Positions 42,069 through 52,201 of a DNA stretch of 64,000 nt are shown here, piece after piece; position 1 is the stretch's first letter; each line of letters begins with the position of its first letter. This DNA is from JBAYIE01 sp965279165 (GTDB taxonomy: Bacteria; Bacteroidota; Bacteroidia; UKL13-3), in NCBI GenBank assembly GCA_965279165.1, contig OZ257140.1:2170001-2234000 (forward strand). The letters run 5' to 3'. The position numbers were made by a program, and so were the translations under genes. A model generated the notes under the pieces. It was given only the letters and a program-made list of their open reading frames with translations, searched no databases and had not been told where the DNA came from.

Positions 42069-43376
42069 TTAACTAAAGTCTTTCATGTCTTCTTCATCGT
42101 TTAGCCATGCCCTGCTTTTCTCTAAAATTTTACCAAAGAAATTGTTGGAAGGCTTTTTGGTTACTTTTTCCGGTGTTTCTGTTTCTTCTGCAACAGGATT
42201 TTCTTCTAAAGTTTGTAGTCCTTTAATTACCAATCCAACACCGGTTGCATACATCGGACTCTTGATATCTTCTACCACTGTTTTAGAAATATGGGTACTT
42301 GGGTAGCCAATTCTGGTATCTAAACCGGTAACAAATTCTACCAGTTTATCGAGGTGTTTTAATTGCGAACCACCACCTGTGATAACAATTCCTGCGTTCA
42401 GTTTTTTATCTAATCCGGAAGATTTAATTTCAAACAAAACCGATTCGAATATTTCTTCAACCCTTGCCTGAATAACCAAAGCCAAGTTTTTTACAGATAC
42501 TTCTTTTGGAGGACGGCCATGGAATCCGGGAATACAAACGATTTCATTTTCTTTATTTTCATCGGCCAAGGCAGAACCGAATTTCATTTTCAGTAATTCC
42601 GCTTGGTTTCTTAAAACCTGGCAACCATCCACGATATCGTCGGTAATCACATTTCCACCAAAGGGAATAACCGCAGTGTGTCGGATAATTCCGTTTTTGA
42701 AAATTGCCACATCGGTTGTTCCACCACCGATATCTACCAAACAAACGCCTGCTTCCAATTCTTCCGGAGTTAATACCGATTCGGAAGAGGAGAGAGGCTC
42801 CAGAATTAAATCGGCTACATCCAATCCTGCCCGGTTAACACTTTTGAAAATATTTTTGATGGCATCCATATGCCCGGTGATGATATGAAAGTTTGCGGAT
42901 AAGCGAACGCCTGTCATTCCAACCGGATCAGGCACATCCGTAAAGTCATCCACCTGATATTCCTGTGGAAGTACATGGATGATTTCATCACCTGCCGGTA
43001 ATGCCAGTTTATGGGTGTCTTTAATCAAACGTTCTACATCCTCTTTGGTAATTTCTTCGTCGTTATTGGAACGGCTGATTGAATTGCGATGTTGCAGACT
43101 TTTGATATGCTGTCCTGCAATTCCAACATGAACCAGATTGATTTCAATCCTGAATTTACCGTTGGCCATGGATTGTTTTGCTTTTTCGACAGCATCACGA
43201 ATTGCTTTAACCGTTTTATCGATATTTCTAACTTCACCACGGATCACTCCCAGTGATTCAGAACGACCCATTCCAAGTATCTCCACTTTACCATGTTCGT
43301 TTTTAGTTCCTACTATTGCACAAACTTTGGTTGTACCAATATCGAGCCCAACAACAACTTTTTTAATATTTTCCAT
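42069..43376 (-). CDS. ftsA: Cell division protein FtsA
   Basis: 435 aa, an actin/Hsp70-fold ATPase that tethers FtsZ to the membrane. Phosphate-1 motif is VVGLDIGTTKVCAIVG near the start, phosphate-2 is CLVDIGGGTTDVAIF (about 210), and GIVITGGGSQLKHL is the adenosine motif. The SHS2 (1C) domain falls near 85-165. The C-terminal tail is long, ending in an amphipathic stretch (FFGKILEKSRAWLND) that should insert in the membrane. It is 7 nt downstream of ftsQ. Confidence 0.97.
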   Translation of the reverse strand: MENIKKVVVGLDIGTTKVCAIVGTKNEHGKVEILGMGRSESLGVIRGEVRNIDKTVKAIRDAVEKAKQSMANGKFRIEINLVHVGIAGQHIKSLQHRNSISRSNNDEEITKEDVERLIKDTHKLALPAGDEIIHVLPQEYQVDDFTDVPDPVGMTGVRLSANFHIITGHMDAIKNIFKSVNRAGLDVADLILEPLSSSESVLTPEELEAGVCLVDIGGGTTDVAIFKNGIIRHTAVIPFGGNVITDDIVDGCQVLRNQAELLKMKFGSALADENKENEIVCIPGFHGRPPKEVSVKNLALVIQARVEEIFESVLFEIKSSGLDKKLNAGIVITGGGSQLKHLDKLVEFVTGLDTRIGYPSTHISKTVVEDIKSPMYATGVGLVIKGLQTLEENPVAEETETPEKVTKKPSNNFFGKILEKSRAWLNDEEDMKDFS

Positions 43377-43383
43377 TCCTTTA

Positions 43384-44175
43384 TTATTTTTTCTTACAAA
43401 CTATCTGGTCTTTAAACCGCAGATCGATATCCGAATACTTTTCCCAACCTATTCTGCTTAATGCCTCTTTGTAAAATAAAAGAAGCTTATTAAACTTTAT
43501 TTCCATGTCGTTGGTGTTGCCAAACCGAATGGTATGGTTGCCAACTTTAGGGATAAGAATCAGTTCACTTTCTGAATTAACAAATATCTGTTCGATTTGT
43601 GCCTTCCAAAAAGCATCTTTATCAACATATGTGGCTATCTTATAGAGTTCTGTGGCTATAAATGATTTAAGCCCCAAGGTGTCGTCGAGTTCTTCAAAAA
43701 TATTACCTGTGGCAACCGGCACATGGGCCGTAAACACAGGCGACTCCGGTATTTTCAATCCTTCACGATCCAGGTAGTAAGAGCTGCCATTTATGTTTTG
43801 AATACGTAAAATTGGTATGCGTTGTTCAATGTGAATAGCGAGCAAACCGTTCATATCTGTGAACACTTCTGCGTTTTTTATGAACTTATTGGCTTCCAAT
43901 TTTTGTTCGAGCAAAGGAATTTTAAGGGAAGTAATTTTTTGTCCAATTATACTATTTTCAATTCCATCTGCTCTTAAAGTCCGGATTGTAATTTCGCGGT
44001 TGATAAAACGCAATTCGTTTTCCGGTTCAATATGTACCTTGATTCCGGAGCATGAAATTTGTTGGTGTTCCTTATTTACAAAAGCCAAACTAAGAATTAA
44101 ACCTCCTGCCAGTATTAGCCACAAGGTTATCATTCCTGCCTTTTTTAAATATGATATCACCTTTTGTTTATCCAT
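43384..44175 (-). CDS. ftsQ: Cell division protein FtsQ/DivIB-like
   Basis: 263 aa. A short cytoplasmic Lys-rich start is followed by one membrane helix (about 14-33) and a periplasmic part with a POTRA-like domain (about 40-115: ISCSGIKVHIE, FINREITIRTL) and a beta-rich C-terminal domain (IRFGNTNDMEIKFNKLLLFY). Sequence similarity to FtsQ of other phyla is low, but topology, length and position between murC and ftsA are diagnostic. It links early and late divisome proteins. Confidence 0.9.
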   Translation of the reverse strand: MDKQKVISYLKKAGMITLWLILAGGLILSLAFVNKEHQQISCSGIKVHIEPENELRFINREITIRTLRADGIENSIIGQKITSLKIPLLEQKLEANKFIKNAEVFTDMNGLLAIHIEQRIPILRIQNINGSSYYLDREGLKIPESPVFTAHVPVATGNIFEELDDTLGLKSFIATELYKIATYVDKDAFWKAQIEQIFVNSESELILIPKVGNHTIRFGNTNDMEIKFNKLLLFYKEALSRIGWEKYSDIDLRFKDQIVCKKK

Positions 44176-44182
44176 CGTTACC

Positions 44183-45574
44183 TCAATTATTTTGGTATGC
44201 TTGTTTGATTAATGGGACCAGTTTATCAATATCTCCGGCACCAAGGGTTAGAATTACATCTCTTTTTTCTTTTTGTAAAGTGCCTATCAAATCCAACTTG
44301 TTAACCAATTGTTTTTTATTGGTAGTTATTTTATCCAGTATGATCTGAGAGGTTATCCCCGGAATAGGGAGCTCTCTGGCAGGATAAATATCCAATAAAA
44401 TAATGTCATCAGCAAGGGATAAACTTTTAGCGAAACCATCCAAAAAGTCGCGGGTACGTGTGTATAAATGGGGTTGAAAAACAACGGTAACCTGTCTGTT
44501 TTGATACATTTGTTTTACAGAAGAAATGATTGCTTTCAGTTCTTCGGGATGATGTGCATAGTCGTCAATTAACAAGGTATCAGCATCTCTCCAGATGTAT
44601 TCAAATCTTCGTTTTACTCCGGCAAAGGATGCCAATCCTTCACGTAATTCTTCCTCGGAAATTCCTGCGGTTATAGCTGCTGCTGATGCTGCCACTGCAT
44701 TTTCAACATTGTGTAATCCGGGTATTCCCAAACATAAATTTTCTAATATTCGATTCCCGATATGCAAATCAAAGAAATATTGGTCACCGGTTATTCGGAT
44801 ATTTTCAGCGTATACATCAGATATACCATGAACCGAATAAGTAAGTACTGATTTATTTTTAAGATTAGAGAATGTATCTGCGGAAAAAATTCCTTTTTTA
44901 ACGATAAGCGTATCTGAAACTTGGGAAGCATAATCCAAAAAGGATTTTTTTAGTTCTTCGTGATTGCCATATATATCTAAATGGTCAGCATCGGTAGAGG
45001 TGATAATTCCAATATGTGGATGCAAGGTTAAAAAGGAACGGTCAAATTCATCCGCTTCAACTACCATCCATTGACTTCCTTTATCCTGTTGTTCTTTATG
45101 TAAAAGCAAATTGGTACCATAGTTGGTTGATATTCCACCTAAGAAAGCAGCACAATCAAGCCTGCTTTGTTTAAGCAAATGAGCAATTAAAGTGGAAGTG
45201 GTTGTTTTACCATGCGTTCCGGCAACACCAATGGTTAAATATGAATCTGTAATCAAACCCAAAACCTGGGATCTCTTTTGTATCGTATAACCATTTTGAA
45301 TTAACCAATTCCATTCCTGATGATCTTTAGGAACTGCGGGTGTTAAAATTACCAACGTAGAGGTAATGTCGGAGAGATGACTTTTCATCAGTTCCACCTC
45401 ATCGGTATAATGAATACGAATTCCTTCTTTAATTAATTCTTTTGTTAGATCAGTTTCTGTTTTATCGTATCCAGCTACTTGCAAACCCATCGTTTGAAAG
45501 TAACGGGCAATGGCACTCATACCAATACCACCGATACCCAAGAAATACGCATGTGTAATATTATCAATGTTCAT
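44183..45574 (-). CDS. murC: UDP-N-acetylmuramate--L-alanine ligase
   Basis: 463 aa, a three-domain Mur ligase. The Rossmann start is FLGIGGIGMSAIARYF, the ATP loop is GVAGTHGKTTTSTLIAH (about 112-128), and the DADHLDIYG and DDYAHHPEE segments of MurC follow. It adds L-Ala to UDP-MurNAc in the cytoplasm, the first peptide step of peptidoglycan synthesis. It begins 4 nt after the murG stop and ends 7 nt before ftsQ. Confidence 0.97.
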   Translation of the reverse strand: MNIDNITHAYFLGIGGIGMSAIARYFQTMGLQVAGYDKTETDLTKELIKEGIRIHYTDEVELMKSHLSDITSTLVILTPAVPKDHQEWNWLIQNGYTIQKRSQVLGLITDSYLTIGVAGTHGKTTTSTLIAHLLKQSRLDCAAFLGGISTNYGTNLLLHKEQQDKGSQWMVVEADEFDRSFLTLHPHIGIITSTDADHLDIYGNHEELKKSFLDYASQVSDTLIVKKGIFSADTFSNLKNKSVLTYSVHGISDVYAENIRITGDQYFFDLHIGNRILENLCLGIPGLHNVENAVAASAAAITAGISEEELREGLASFAGVKRRFEYIWRDADTLLIDDYAHHPEELKAIISSVKQMYQNRQVTVVFQPHLYTRTRDFLDGFAKSLSLADDIILLDIYPARELPIPGITSQIILDKITTNKKQLVNKLDLIGTLQKEKRDVILTLGAGDIDKLVPLIKQAYQNN

Positions 45575-45578
45575 TTGA

Positions 45579-46703
45579 TTAATCGATAAGTTTCATTACT
45601 TCAGTTACAATTCGGTCGGCGGCATTTGGCATAGCAAACATGGCTATATTATTTTTGAGTTGAATTTGCTTCATGTGATTGGAAATCAACAAGAGTATTT
45701 CTTCCGTTAACGTTTCTCTTGCATCTTCGTCCTTCACCAAAATCGCTGCCTGACTTTCCACCAAAGCCATGGCGTTTTTTGTTTGATGATCTTCTGCTAC
45801 ATTAGGTGATGGAATAAGAATTACAGGCTTTTTAATCTGAGCTACCTCTGCTATACTTAATGCTCCTGCTCGCGATACAATAATATCGGCAACTCCATAG
45901 GCCAAATGCATTTCATAAATAAAAGGTTGACAATGAATAACACCTTCTTGATTCTCCAATGAATAGATAAAGGATTTATATGGCTCGGTTTTTTTATAAT
46001 CAAAATTATTACCGGTTTGCCATATAACTTGAAGATTATTTTCAGCAAGTTTTTTTATGCCTGCGAGGATACTTTCATTAATGGTTCGTGCACCTAAACT
46101 ACCACCAATAACCAAAATGGTTTTCTTTTGTTTGTTTAGACCAAAATGTTTCAACCCTTCTTCTCTAAATTGATTTACATCAACCAAATCCTGGCGAATG
46201 GGATTTCCTGTTTTAACGATTTTCCTTTCCGGAAAAAATCTTTCCATCTTATCATATGCCACACAGATAGTATCTACCCGATTCTTCAATATTTTATTGG
46301 TAATTCCGGCATACGAATTTTGTTCGTGTATGAGGGTAGGTATTTTTTTTATGGTTGCTGCATATAGCATAGCACCACTTGCGTAACCTCCAAAACCAAT
46401 TGCAATATCCGGTTTAAAATCTTTCAGAATTTGCAAAGATTTCCAAACGCTGTAACAAACCTTTACAGGAAATAAAAAGTTTCTCATCGAAAGGCTTCTT
46501 TGTAAACCACTAATCCATAAACCAATAATTTTAAAGCCTGCTTTCGGTACTTTTTCCATTTCCATTCTGTCGCTTGCACCGATAAAAAGTATTTCTGCAT
46601 CCGGCATATTTTTCTGAATTACCTGTGCTACTGCAACTGCAGGATATATATGTCCTCCGGTACCGCCACCACTAATTATTACTTTTAAATTTTTATGCGC
46701 CAT
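45579..46703 (-). CDS. murG: UDP-GlcNAc:lipid I GlcNAc transferase
   Basis: 374 aa from the ATG at 46703; another in-frame ATG at 46712 is possible but less typical. The GT28 pattern is present: VIISGGGTGGHIYPAVAVA at the N-terminus, HEQNSYAG, VIGGSLGART and SRAGALSIAEV. It acts on the inner face of the membrane to turn lipid I into lipid II. It overlaps the ftsW end by 11 nt, which couples it with the proposed polymerase gene. Confidence 0.97.
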   Translation of the reverse strand: MAHKNLKVIISGGGTGGHIYPAVAVAQVIQKNMPDAEILFIGASDRMEMEKVPKAGFKIIGLWISGLQRSLSMRNFLFPVKVCYSVWKSLQILKDFKPDIAIGFGGYASGAMLYAATIKKIPTLIHEQNSYAGITNKILKNRVDTICVAYDKMERFFPERKIVKTGNPIRQDLVDVNQFREEGLKHFGLNKQKKTILVIGGSLGARTINESILAGIKKLAENNLQVIWQTGNNFDYKKTEPYKSFIYSLENQEGVIHCQPFIYEMHLAYGVADIIVSRAGALSIAEVAQIKKPVILIPSPNVAEDHQTKNAMALVESQAAILVKDEDARETLTEEILLLISNHMKQIQLKNNIAMFAMPNAADRIVTEVMKLID

Positions 46704-47913
46704 TCTCTGCACTTAAATTAGATTCATTATTCGAAAACGGATTGGTGATGGTTTTGATTTCTCCTTCTAAATTTGGCTCATCTTTTTCAACGTACCTGCT
46801 TACACTCATAATGATACCAAACGCAACAGAAGTAAGTAAAATCGACGTACCTCCTTTACTCACCAAAGGCAAGGTTAAACCGGTTACCGGGAAAAGATTT
46901 ACAGCAACAGCCATATTGATCAAAGCTTGTAGAACGAGTGAAAAACTTAATCCAACAGCAATTAATGCTCCAAATGCTTTTGGACTTTTTAACACTATTC
47001 GCATAGCCCTATACAAAAAAAACAAGTACAACATCAACATAATAATTGCACCTACCAAGCCATATTCTTCAGCGATAATGGCATAAATGAAGTCGGAATA
47101 GGCTTCAGGCAGGAAATTTCTTTCCGTACTATTGCCCGGGAATTTTCCAAGTATACCTCCCGAAGCAATGGCAATTTTTGCATGGTCGTTTTGATACGAT
47201 TTATCGGTGTCAGTTTCTGTTTTGCCAAACGATTCAATCCGGTGTTTCCAGGTAAGCAACCTTCCCTTGAGCGCTTTTTCGGGTACCATGAATAACAATA
47301 GGAATGCAAAGGTTCCTATAATGGCTACTGAACCACCAATTAATGCCAGGTGTTTTATTTTTACCCTTCCTATGAAAAGGATAACCATACACGTTGCAAA
47401 CAAAACAAGAGCCGTGCTTAAATTTTCAGGAGCAATTAAAATACAGATAGCGCTTATGTGAGCAAGAATTGGAAGAAAGGATTTTTTGAAATCATCAATC
47501 GTTTCCTGTTTCCTGGCAAGTTCACGCGTAACATACATGATGATGGCAAGTTTGGCTACATCGGATGCTTGGAAAGTGATACCAAAAAAGTTTACCCAGC
47601 GACGTGCTCCATTTATTTCGATACCATTTATTAAGGTATAAATCAGCAGGGGATAGGTAATCCAAAGCATCAGTTTTGAAATGCCAATAAAATATTTATA
47701 ATGAATCGAATGTACAAAGAACATAACCATGATCCCGGCCACCAATAATCCGGCTTGTTGAAGAAGGTAAATTTCAACATTGCCTCCGTTTTTGGTATAT
47801 GCCAATGCACCAGTGGAACTATATACTGCCAATAATCCCCAAAAGGAAAGTATAAAGATGATACCCCACATAAAGAGATCTCCCTTTGGTTTAATATTAT
47901 CCCAGGTTTTCAT
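46693..47913 (-). CDS. ftsW: SEDS peptidoglycan polymerase FtsW
   Basis: 406 aa with about ten membrane helices. SEDS motifs: WVNFFGITFQASDVAKLAI, PGNSTERNFLPEAYSDFI and the final LPLVSKGGTS. The catalytic Asp expected in the large periplasmic loop is probably that of EAYSDFI. It works with FtsI to build septal peptidoglycan. FtsW rather than RodA follows from its place between murD and murG. It overlaps murG by 11 nt. Confidence 0.96.
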   Translation of the reverse strand: MKTWDNIKPKGDLFMWGIIFILSFWGLLAVYSSTGALAYTKNGGNVEIYLLQQAGLLVAGIMVMFFVHSIHYKYFIGISKLMLWITYPLLIYTLINGIEINGARRWVNFFGITFQASDVAKLAIIMYVTRELARKQETIDDFKKSFLPILAHISAICILIAPENLSTALVLFATCMVILFIGRVKIKHLALIGGSVAIIGTFAFLLLFMVPEKALKGRLLTWKHRIESFGKTETDTDKSYQNDHAKIAIASGGILGKFPGNSTERNFLPEAYSDFIYAIIAEEYGLVGAIIMLMLYLFFLYRAMRIVLKSPKAFGALIAVGLSFSLVLQALINMAVAVNLFPVTGLTLPLVSKGGTSILLTSVAFGIIMSVSRYVEKDEPNLEGEIKTITNPFSNNESNLSAENGA

Positions 47914-47931
47914 TCGGTTTGATAAATATTC

Positions 47932-49278
47932 TTATAATTCTTTTACCGATTTTTTGAATTGACGACCCCTGTCTTCATAATTTTTAAACAAATCAAATGA
48001 TGCACAAGCCGGTGAAAGAAGCACTGCTTCTCCGGAACGTGCAAGTTGTTGTGCAACATGAACCGCTTCATTCATGGAAGTTGTATTAACAATCATATCT
48101 ACTTCACTTCCGAATGCTTCATGTAGTTTGCGGTTATCAACCCCAAGGCAAACGATAATGCGAACTTTTTCTTTAACCAGTTCTTTTAAAAATGCATAAT
48201 CATTTCCTTTGTCTACACCACCTGCAATCCAGATAGTAGGTTTTTCCATGCTTTCTAAAGCATACCAGGTTGAATTTACATTGGTTGCTTTTGAGTCGTT
48301 GATGTATTCAACACCACCAATCGACATCACAGGTTCTAGTCGGTGTTCTACATTTACAAAACTCATAAGACTGTCGCGGATGGTTTCTTTCCGGATGTTT
48401 AAAACCTGTCCGATGATTGCTGCGGCCATGGAGTTGTATCCATTGTGCCGTCCGCGAAGAGAAAGTTCACTGATTAACATATTAAATTGATTATTGGTTT
48501 TATTTTCTAATGCAGCTACCAGCATACCATCATTTATGTATGCTCCGTTTGGTATAATACGGTCATAGGTAAAGGGTATTTGCTGCGATGCTATTTTGTA
48601 TTTTCCGATATGCGAATGAATTAATTCGTCGTCGGCACAGTATATAAAATAGTCGTTGTTTGTTTGGTTATTGGTAATTCGGAACTTCGAAGCAACATAT
48701 TTTTCAATATCATAATCATATCGGTCAAGATGATCCGGAGTTATATTCAGAAGTACTGCTATGTCGGCTTTAAAGGCATACATATCGTCGAGTTGAAAAC
48801 TACTCAACTCCAAGACGTAATAATCGTAAGTTCCGGTAGCAACGAGTCGGGCAAAGCTCTTTCCAATATTACCTCCAACAGCCACATTTAATCCTGCCTG
48901 TTGCAATAAATAGTGCACCATTGAAGTGGTTGTTGTTTTACCATTGGTTCCTGTGATGCATATTTTTTTTGATTGGGTGTACCTACCTGCAAATTCGATT
49001 TCAGAAATCACAGGAATGTTTTTGGATACTGCCTGTTTAATGATTTCTGCTGAGTTAGGAATTCCAGGGCTTTTTATAATTTCGTCTGCATTTAGAATAG
49101 AATCGATGCTATGTTGATTTTCTTCGAATGCAATTCCTAACGTTTGTAATTCTGATTTGAAATTTTCGGGAATGGCACCTTTATCACTCACAAAAACATC
49201 ATAGTTTTGTTTATGAGCAAGAATGGCAGCTCCTGTACCGCTTTCTCCACTTCCTAATATGACAATTCTTTTCGGCAA
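47932..49278 (-). CDS. murD: UDP-N-acetylmuramoyl-L-alanine--D-glutamate ligase
   Basis: 448 aa. N-terminal Rossmann domain (IVILGSGESGTGAAILA), P-loop CITGTNGKTTTTSMVHYL (about 107-124), NITPDHLDRYD and the late INDSKATNVNSTWYALE that marks MurD. It adds D-Glu in the cytoplasm. It starts 1 nt after the mraY stop, so it is certainly co-translated with the operon, and 18 nt separate it from ftsW. Confidence 0.97.
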   Translation of the reverse strand: MPKRIVILGSGESGTGAAILAHKQNYDVFVSDKGAIPENFKSELQTLGIAFEENQHSIDSILNADEIIKSPGIPNSAEIIKQAVSKNIPVISEIEFAGRYTQSKKICITGTNGKTTTTSMVHYLLQQAGLNVAVGGNIGKSFARLVATGTYDYYVLELSSFQLDDMYAFKADIAVLLNITPDHLDRYDYDIEKYVASKFRITNNQTNNDYFIYCADDELIHSHIGKYKIASQQIPFTYDRIIPNGAYINDGMLVAALENKTNNQFNMLISELSLRGRHNGYNSMAAAIIGQVLNIRKETIRDSLMSFVNVEHRLEPVMSIGGVEYINDSKATNVNSTWYALESMEKPTIWIAGGVDKGNDYAFLKELVKEKVRIIVCLGVDNRKLHEAFGSEVDMIVNTTSMNEAVHVAQQLARSGEAVLLSPACASFDLFKNYEDRGRQFKKSVKEL

Positions 49279-49279
49279 C

Positions 49280-50548
49280 TTATCTAATTTTTAACGTTAA
49301 AATGGTTGTAATGGCAAGCATGATTCCGATGATCATAAACCTTGTTACAATTTTTGATTCGTGGTAACCTGATTTTTGGTAATGATGGTGTAAAGGCGAC
49401 ATTTTAAACAAACGATGTTCCTTTGCATATTCAAGTCCATGTTTGCGTTTTTGGTATTTGAAATAATAAACCTGAAGGATTACCGATACATTTTCAATCA
49501 GGAAAATGCCGCATAAAATAGGAATCAATAATTCTTTACGAACCATCAGAGCGAATGTTGCAATGATACCACCAAGTGCAAGGCTGCCGGTATCGCCCAT
49601 AAATACCTGCGCGGGATAGGCATTATACCAAAGAAATCCAACACAGGCACCCACGAAGGCTCCGGCAAAAACCATCATTTCTCCCAGGTGTGGGATATAC
49701 ATAATATGAAGGTAATTGGAGAATAAAATATTACCGGATACATAAGCAAATAAACCAAGTGTTACCCCGATGATGGCCGAAGTTCCTGCTGCCAATCCAT
49801 CAATTCCATCTGTAATATTTGCTCCATTAGAAACAGCAGTAATGATAAAGATTACTACAATCAGATAAATCCAAAAGTTATAATCCTTGTAATTGCTACC
49901 CATAAATTTAAGCATATCTGCATAATCAAATTCAGTTTGCTTCATAAATGGAATGGTAGTTCGGGTCGAATACACATCTTTTGAAAGCAATAATTGGTTA
50001 TCGACTACTGTAGTTTTTAAATCATTTGCTTCAATAAATTCGGTTGTTACTTCTTCGGGTTTATAGAATTCCCTGGTTTTTACATTGTCGTTATAATATA
50101 AAGTGCTTGCTACGATAACACCTAAGCCAACCTGACCAAGTATTTTAAATCTACCTGCTAATCCTTCTTTGTTTTTTCTGAATACCTTAATAAAGTCATC
50201 GATATAACCGATAATACCCAGCCAAATTGTGGAAAGGATAATGAGTAAGATGTAAACATTGGTTAATCTGGCAAAAAGTAAAGTTGGTATTAATATGGAG
50301 GCAATGATGATAAGTCCACCCATTGTTGGTGTTCCTTGCTTTTGTTTTTCGCCTTCCAAACCAAGGTTTCTAACGGTTTCACCAATTTGTAATTTTCTTA
50401 ACCAACCAATCAGGTTCTTGCCAAATATCATGGATATGGTTAACGACAACATGATTGCGAGAGCTGCCCTAAAGGATATGTATTGAAACATACCCGCACC
50501 CGGTAAATCAAATTGTTCGTTTAAATAGTTGAATAAATAGTATAACAT
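49280..50548 (-). CDS. mraY: Phospho-N-acetylmuramoyl-pentapeptide transferase
   Basis: 422 aa, longer than the 360 aa of E. coli. About ten membrane helices and the motifs KQGTPTMGG, GYIDDFIKV, NGANITDGIDGLA and a late FKMSPLHHHYQ are all present. The extra length is an insertion of about 65 polar residues (about 155-220, between two helices), a feature of Bacteroidota MraY. It moves phospho-MurNAc-pentapeptide to undecaprenyl phosphate, making lipid I. It starts 28 nt after murE. Confidence 0.97.
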   Translation of the reverse strand: MLYYLFNYLNEQFDLPGAGMFQYISFRAALAIMLSLTISMIFGKNLIGWLRKLQIGETVRNLGLEGEKQKQGTPTMGGLIIIASILIPTLLFARLTNVYILLIILSTIWLGIIGYIDDFIKVFRKNKEGLAGRFKILGQVGLGVIVASTLYYNDNVKTREFYKPEEVTTEFIEANDLKTTVVDNQLLLSKDVYSTRTTIPFMKQTEFDYADMLKFMGSNYKDYNFWIYLIVVIFIITAVSNGANITDGIDGLAAGTSAIIGVTLGLFAYVSGNILFSNYLHIMYIPHLGEMMVFAGAFVGACVGFLWYNAYPAQVFMGDTGSLALGGIIATFALMVRKELLIPILCGIFLIENVSVILQVYYFKYQKRKHGLEYAKEHRLFKMSPLHHHYQKSGYHESKIVTRFMIIGIMLAITTILTLKIR

Positions 50549-50576
50549 GTTTGGGTAGTTTTATTATTTGTTTCTG

Positions 50577-52034
50577 TTACTGATTCATTTTTTTAAATAA
50601 GTTGAGCAAAACTTCTTTGTCGTCGAAATGATGCTTCACACCTTTGATATCCTGATAATCTTCATGTCCTTTACCTGCCACCAAAATGATATCGCCTGGA
50701 GATGCCATGCTTACTGCAGCTTTGATAGCTTCCATGCGATCCGAAATACGAAGTGTTTTTTTGAAATGAAGTGGTTTAACCCCTTCCTGAATTTGATTCA
50801 GAATTAATTCGGGGTCTTCATTTCGAGGGTTGTCGGAAGTAAATATTACCCTTGTACTTAATTCAGCAGCGATATCTCCCATAACAGGTCTTTTGGCTGC
50901 ATCTCTGTTTCCGCCGCATCCAACAACAGTGATTAATTCCTCGTTTTTAGAACGAATCTCGTTGATGGTTTTTAAAACATTTTTTAATGCATCAGGGGTA
51001 TGTGCATAATCTATTATTCCGATTATTCCCTTATCAGATCTTACATAATCAAATCTTCCTTTTACCGAGCCAAGTTTACTCAGTTTAGTGATGATTTCTT
51101 CTTTTTTAAGTCCAAGTAAAAACGCAGCGCCATAAACTGCCAAAAGATTATAGGCATTAAAATTTCCCACCAAACGAAACCAGGCTTCATTGCCATCCAT
51201 TTGCAATAACATACCATTGAAGTCGCTTTCAATAATGCGGGCCTTGAAATCAGCCATGCTGTTAAGCGAGTAAGTGTATTTAGTCGCTTTGGTGTTTTGC
51301 AACATTACCATTCCGTTTTTATCATCCTTATTGGTTAATGCAAACGAATCGCTGTTTTGTTTATCGAAGAGTTGTTTTTTTGCGTTTAAGTAATTATCAA
51401 AAGTTTGGTGATAGTCGAGGTGGTCGTGTGTGATATTATTGAAAATTGTTCCCGCAAATTGCAAGCCGGTGGTGCGGTGTTGGTCAATAGCATGCGAGCT
51501 CGCTTCCATGAAACAATAACTACAACCACGGTTTACCATTTCTTCCAGAAGTTCATTGATACGAATTGAATCCGGTGTTGTATGGGTAGCCGGTATTACT
51601 TCTTCATCAATTTGATTTTGAACAGTAGAAAGTAAACCAACATGAAATCCAAATTCGCGGAATAAATTATGCAATAAAGTGGCAACTGTGGTTTTTCCAT
51701 TGGTGCCTGTAACTGCAACTAGTTTTAATTTTGAAGAGGGTTCGTCATAAAATTTTGAAGCAATGTATGCCATTGCCTCCGCTGTGTTTTTTACCCGGAT
51801 ATACACCACCGATGGATGGATAATTTCAGGAAGACCTTCGCATACAATTGCTGCAATTCCTTTTTTAGCAACTTCATCCATGTAATGGTGTCCATCTGTT
51901 ATCGTCCCTTTAATGGCAAAAAACATAGAGCCTTCACCTACCTGACGGGAATCATATGTAAGATGAAGAACTGAAACCTGATTGTTCCCTGTTACTTCTG
52001 CATCTATATTTTTTATCAGTGCTGCAATTTTCAT
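50577..52034 (-). CDS. murE: UDP-MurNAc-L-Ala-D-Glu--meso-diaminopimelate ligase
   Basis: 485 aa. Substrate-binding N-terminal domain (LTYDSRQVGEGSMFFAIKG), P-loop VAVTGTNGKTTVATLL, NITHDHLDYH and DNPRNEDP near residue 400. The DNPR motif is the established marker for meso-diaminopimelate rather than lysine, so the peptidoglycan is predicted to be of the DAP type. The start ATG overlaps the stop (TGA at 52033-52031) of the -1-frame PASTA reading frame of ftsI by 4 nt, which shows where the intact ftsI should end. Confidence 0.97.
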   Translation of the reverse strand: MKIAALIKNIDAEVTGNNQVSVLHLTYDSRQVGEGSMFFAIKGTITDGHHYMDEVAKKGIAAIVCEGLPEIIHPSVVYIRVKNTAEAMAYIASKFYDEPSSKLKLVAVTGTNGKTTVATLLHNLFREFGFHVGLLSTVQNQIDEEVIPATHTTPDSIRINELLEEMVNRGCSYCFMEASSHAIDQHRTTGLQFAGTIFNNITHDHLDYHQTFDNYLNAKKQLFDKQNSDSFALTNKDDKNGMVMLQNTKATKYTYSLNSMADFKARIIESDFNGMLLQMDGNEAWFRLVGNFNAYNLLAVYGAAFLLGLKKEEIITKLSKLGSVKGRFDYVRSDKGIIGIIDYAHTPDALKNVLKTINEIRSKNEELITVVGCGGNRDAAKRPVMGDIAAELSTRVIFTSDNPRNEDPELILNQIQEGVKPLHFKKTLRISDRMEAIKAAVSMASPGDIILVAGKGHEDYQDIKGVKHHFDDKEVLLNLFKKMNQ

Positions 52035-52201
52035 GATTGTCCTAGTTTTAAGGTAACCCGCATGCCTCTTACAATAGTTTGTCCGCTGTGTACCGATTGA
52101 TGTGTTACTTTTCCCGCGCCTGCAAAGTCTACCTTGATGCCTTCATTTTCGAGCAGGTAAAGAGCATCTCTCAAGCCCATTCCACGAACATCAGGCATGG
52201 T
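52031..52201 (-). other. PASTA domain of ftsI, in the -1 frame
   Basis: From the ACC codon at 52201 the -1 frame reads T then MPDVRGMGLRDALYLLENEG, continues GKVTHQSVHSGQTIVRGMRV and ends LKLGQS at TGA 52033-52031, a full PASTA domain (about 55 residues). It fills the 136-nt hole between the ftsI zero-frame stop and murE and overlaps the murE start by 4 nt. It has its own ATG at 52198. It may be joined to ftsI by a -1 frameshift, be re-initiated, or be split by an indel. Confidence 0.85.
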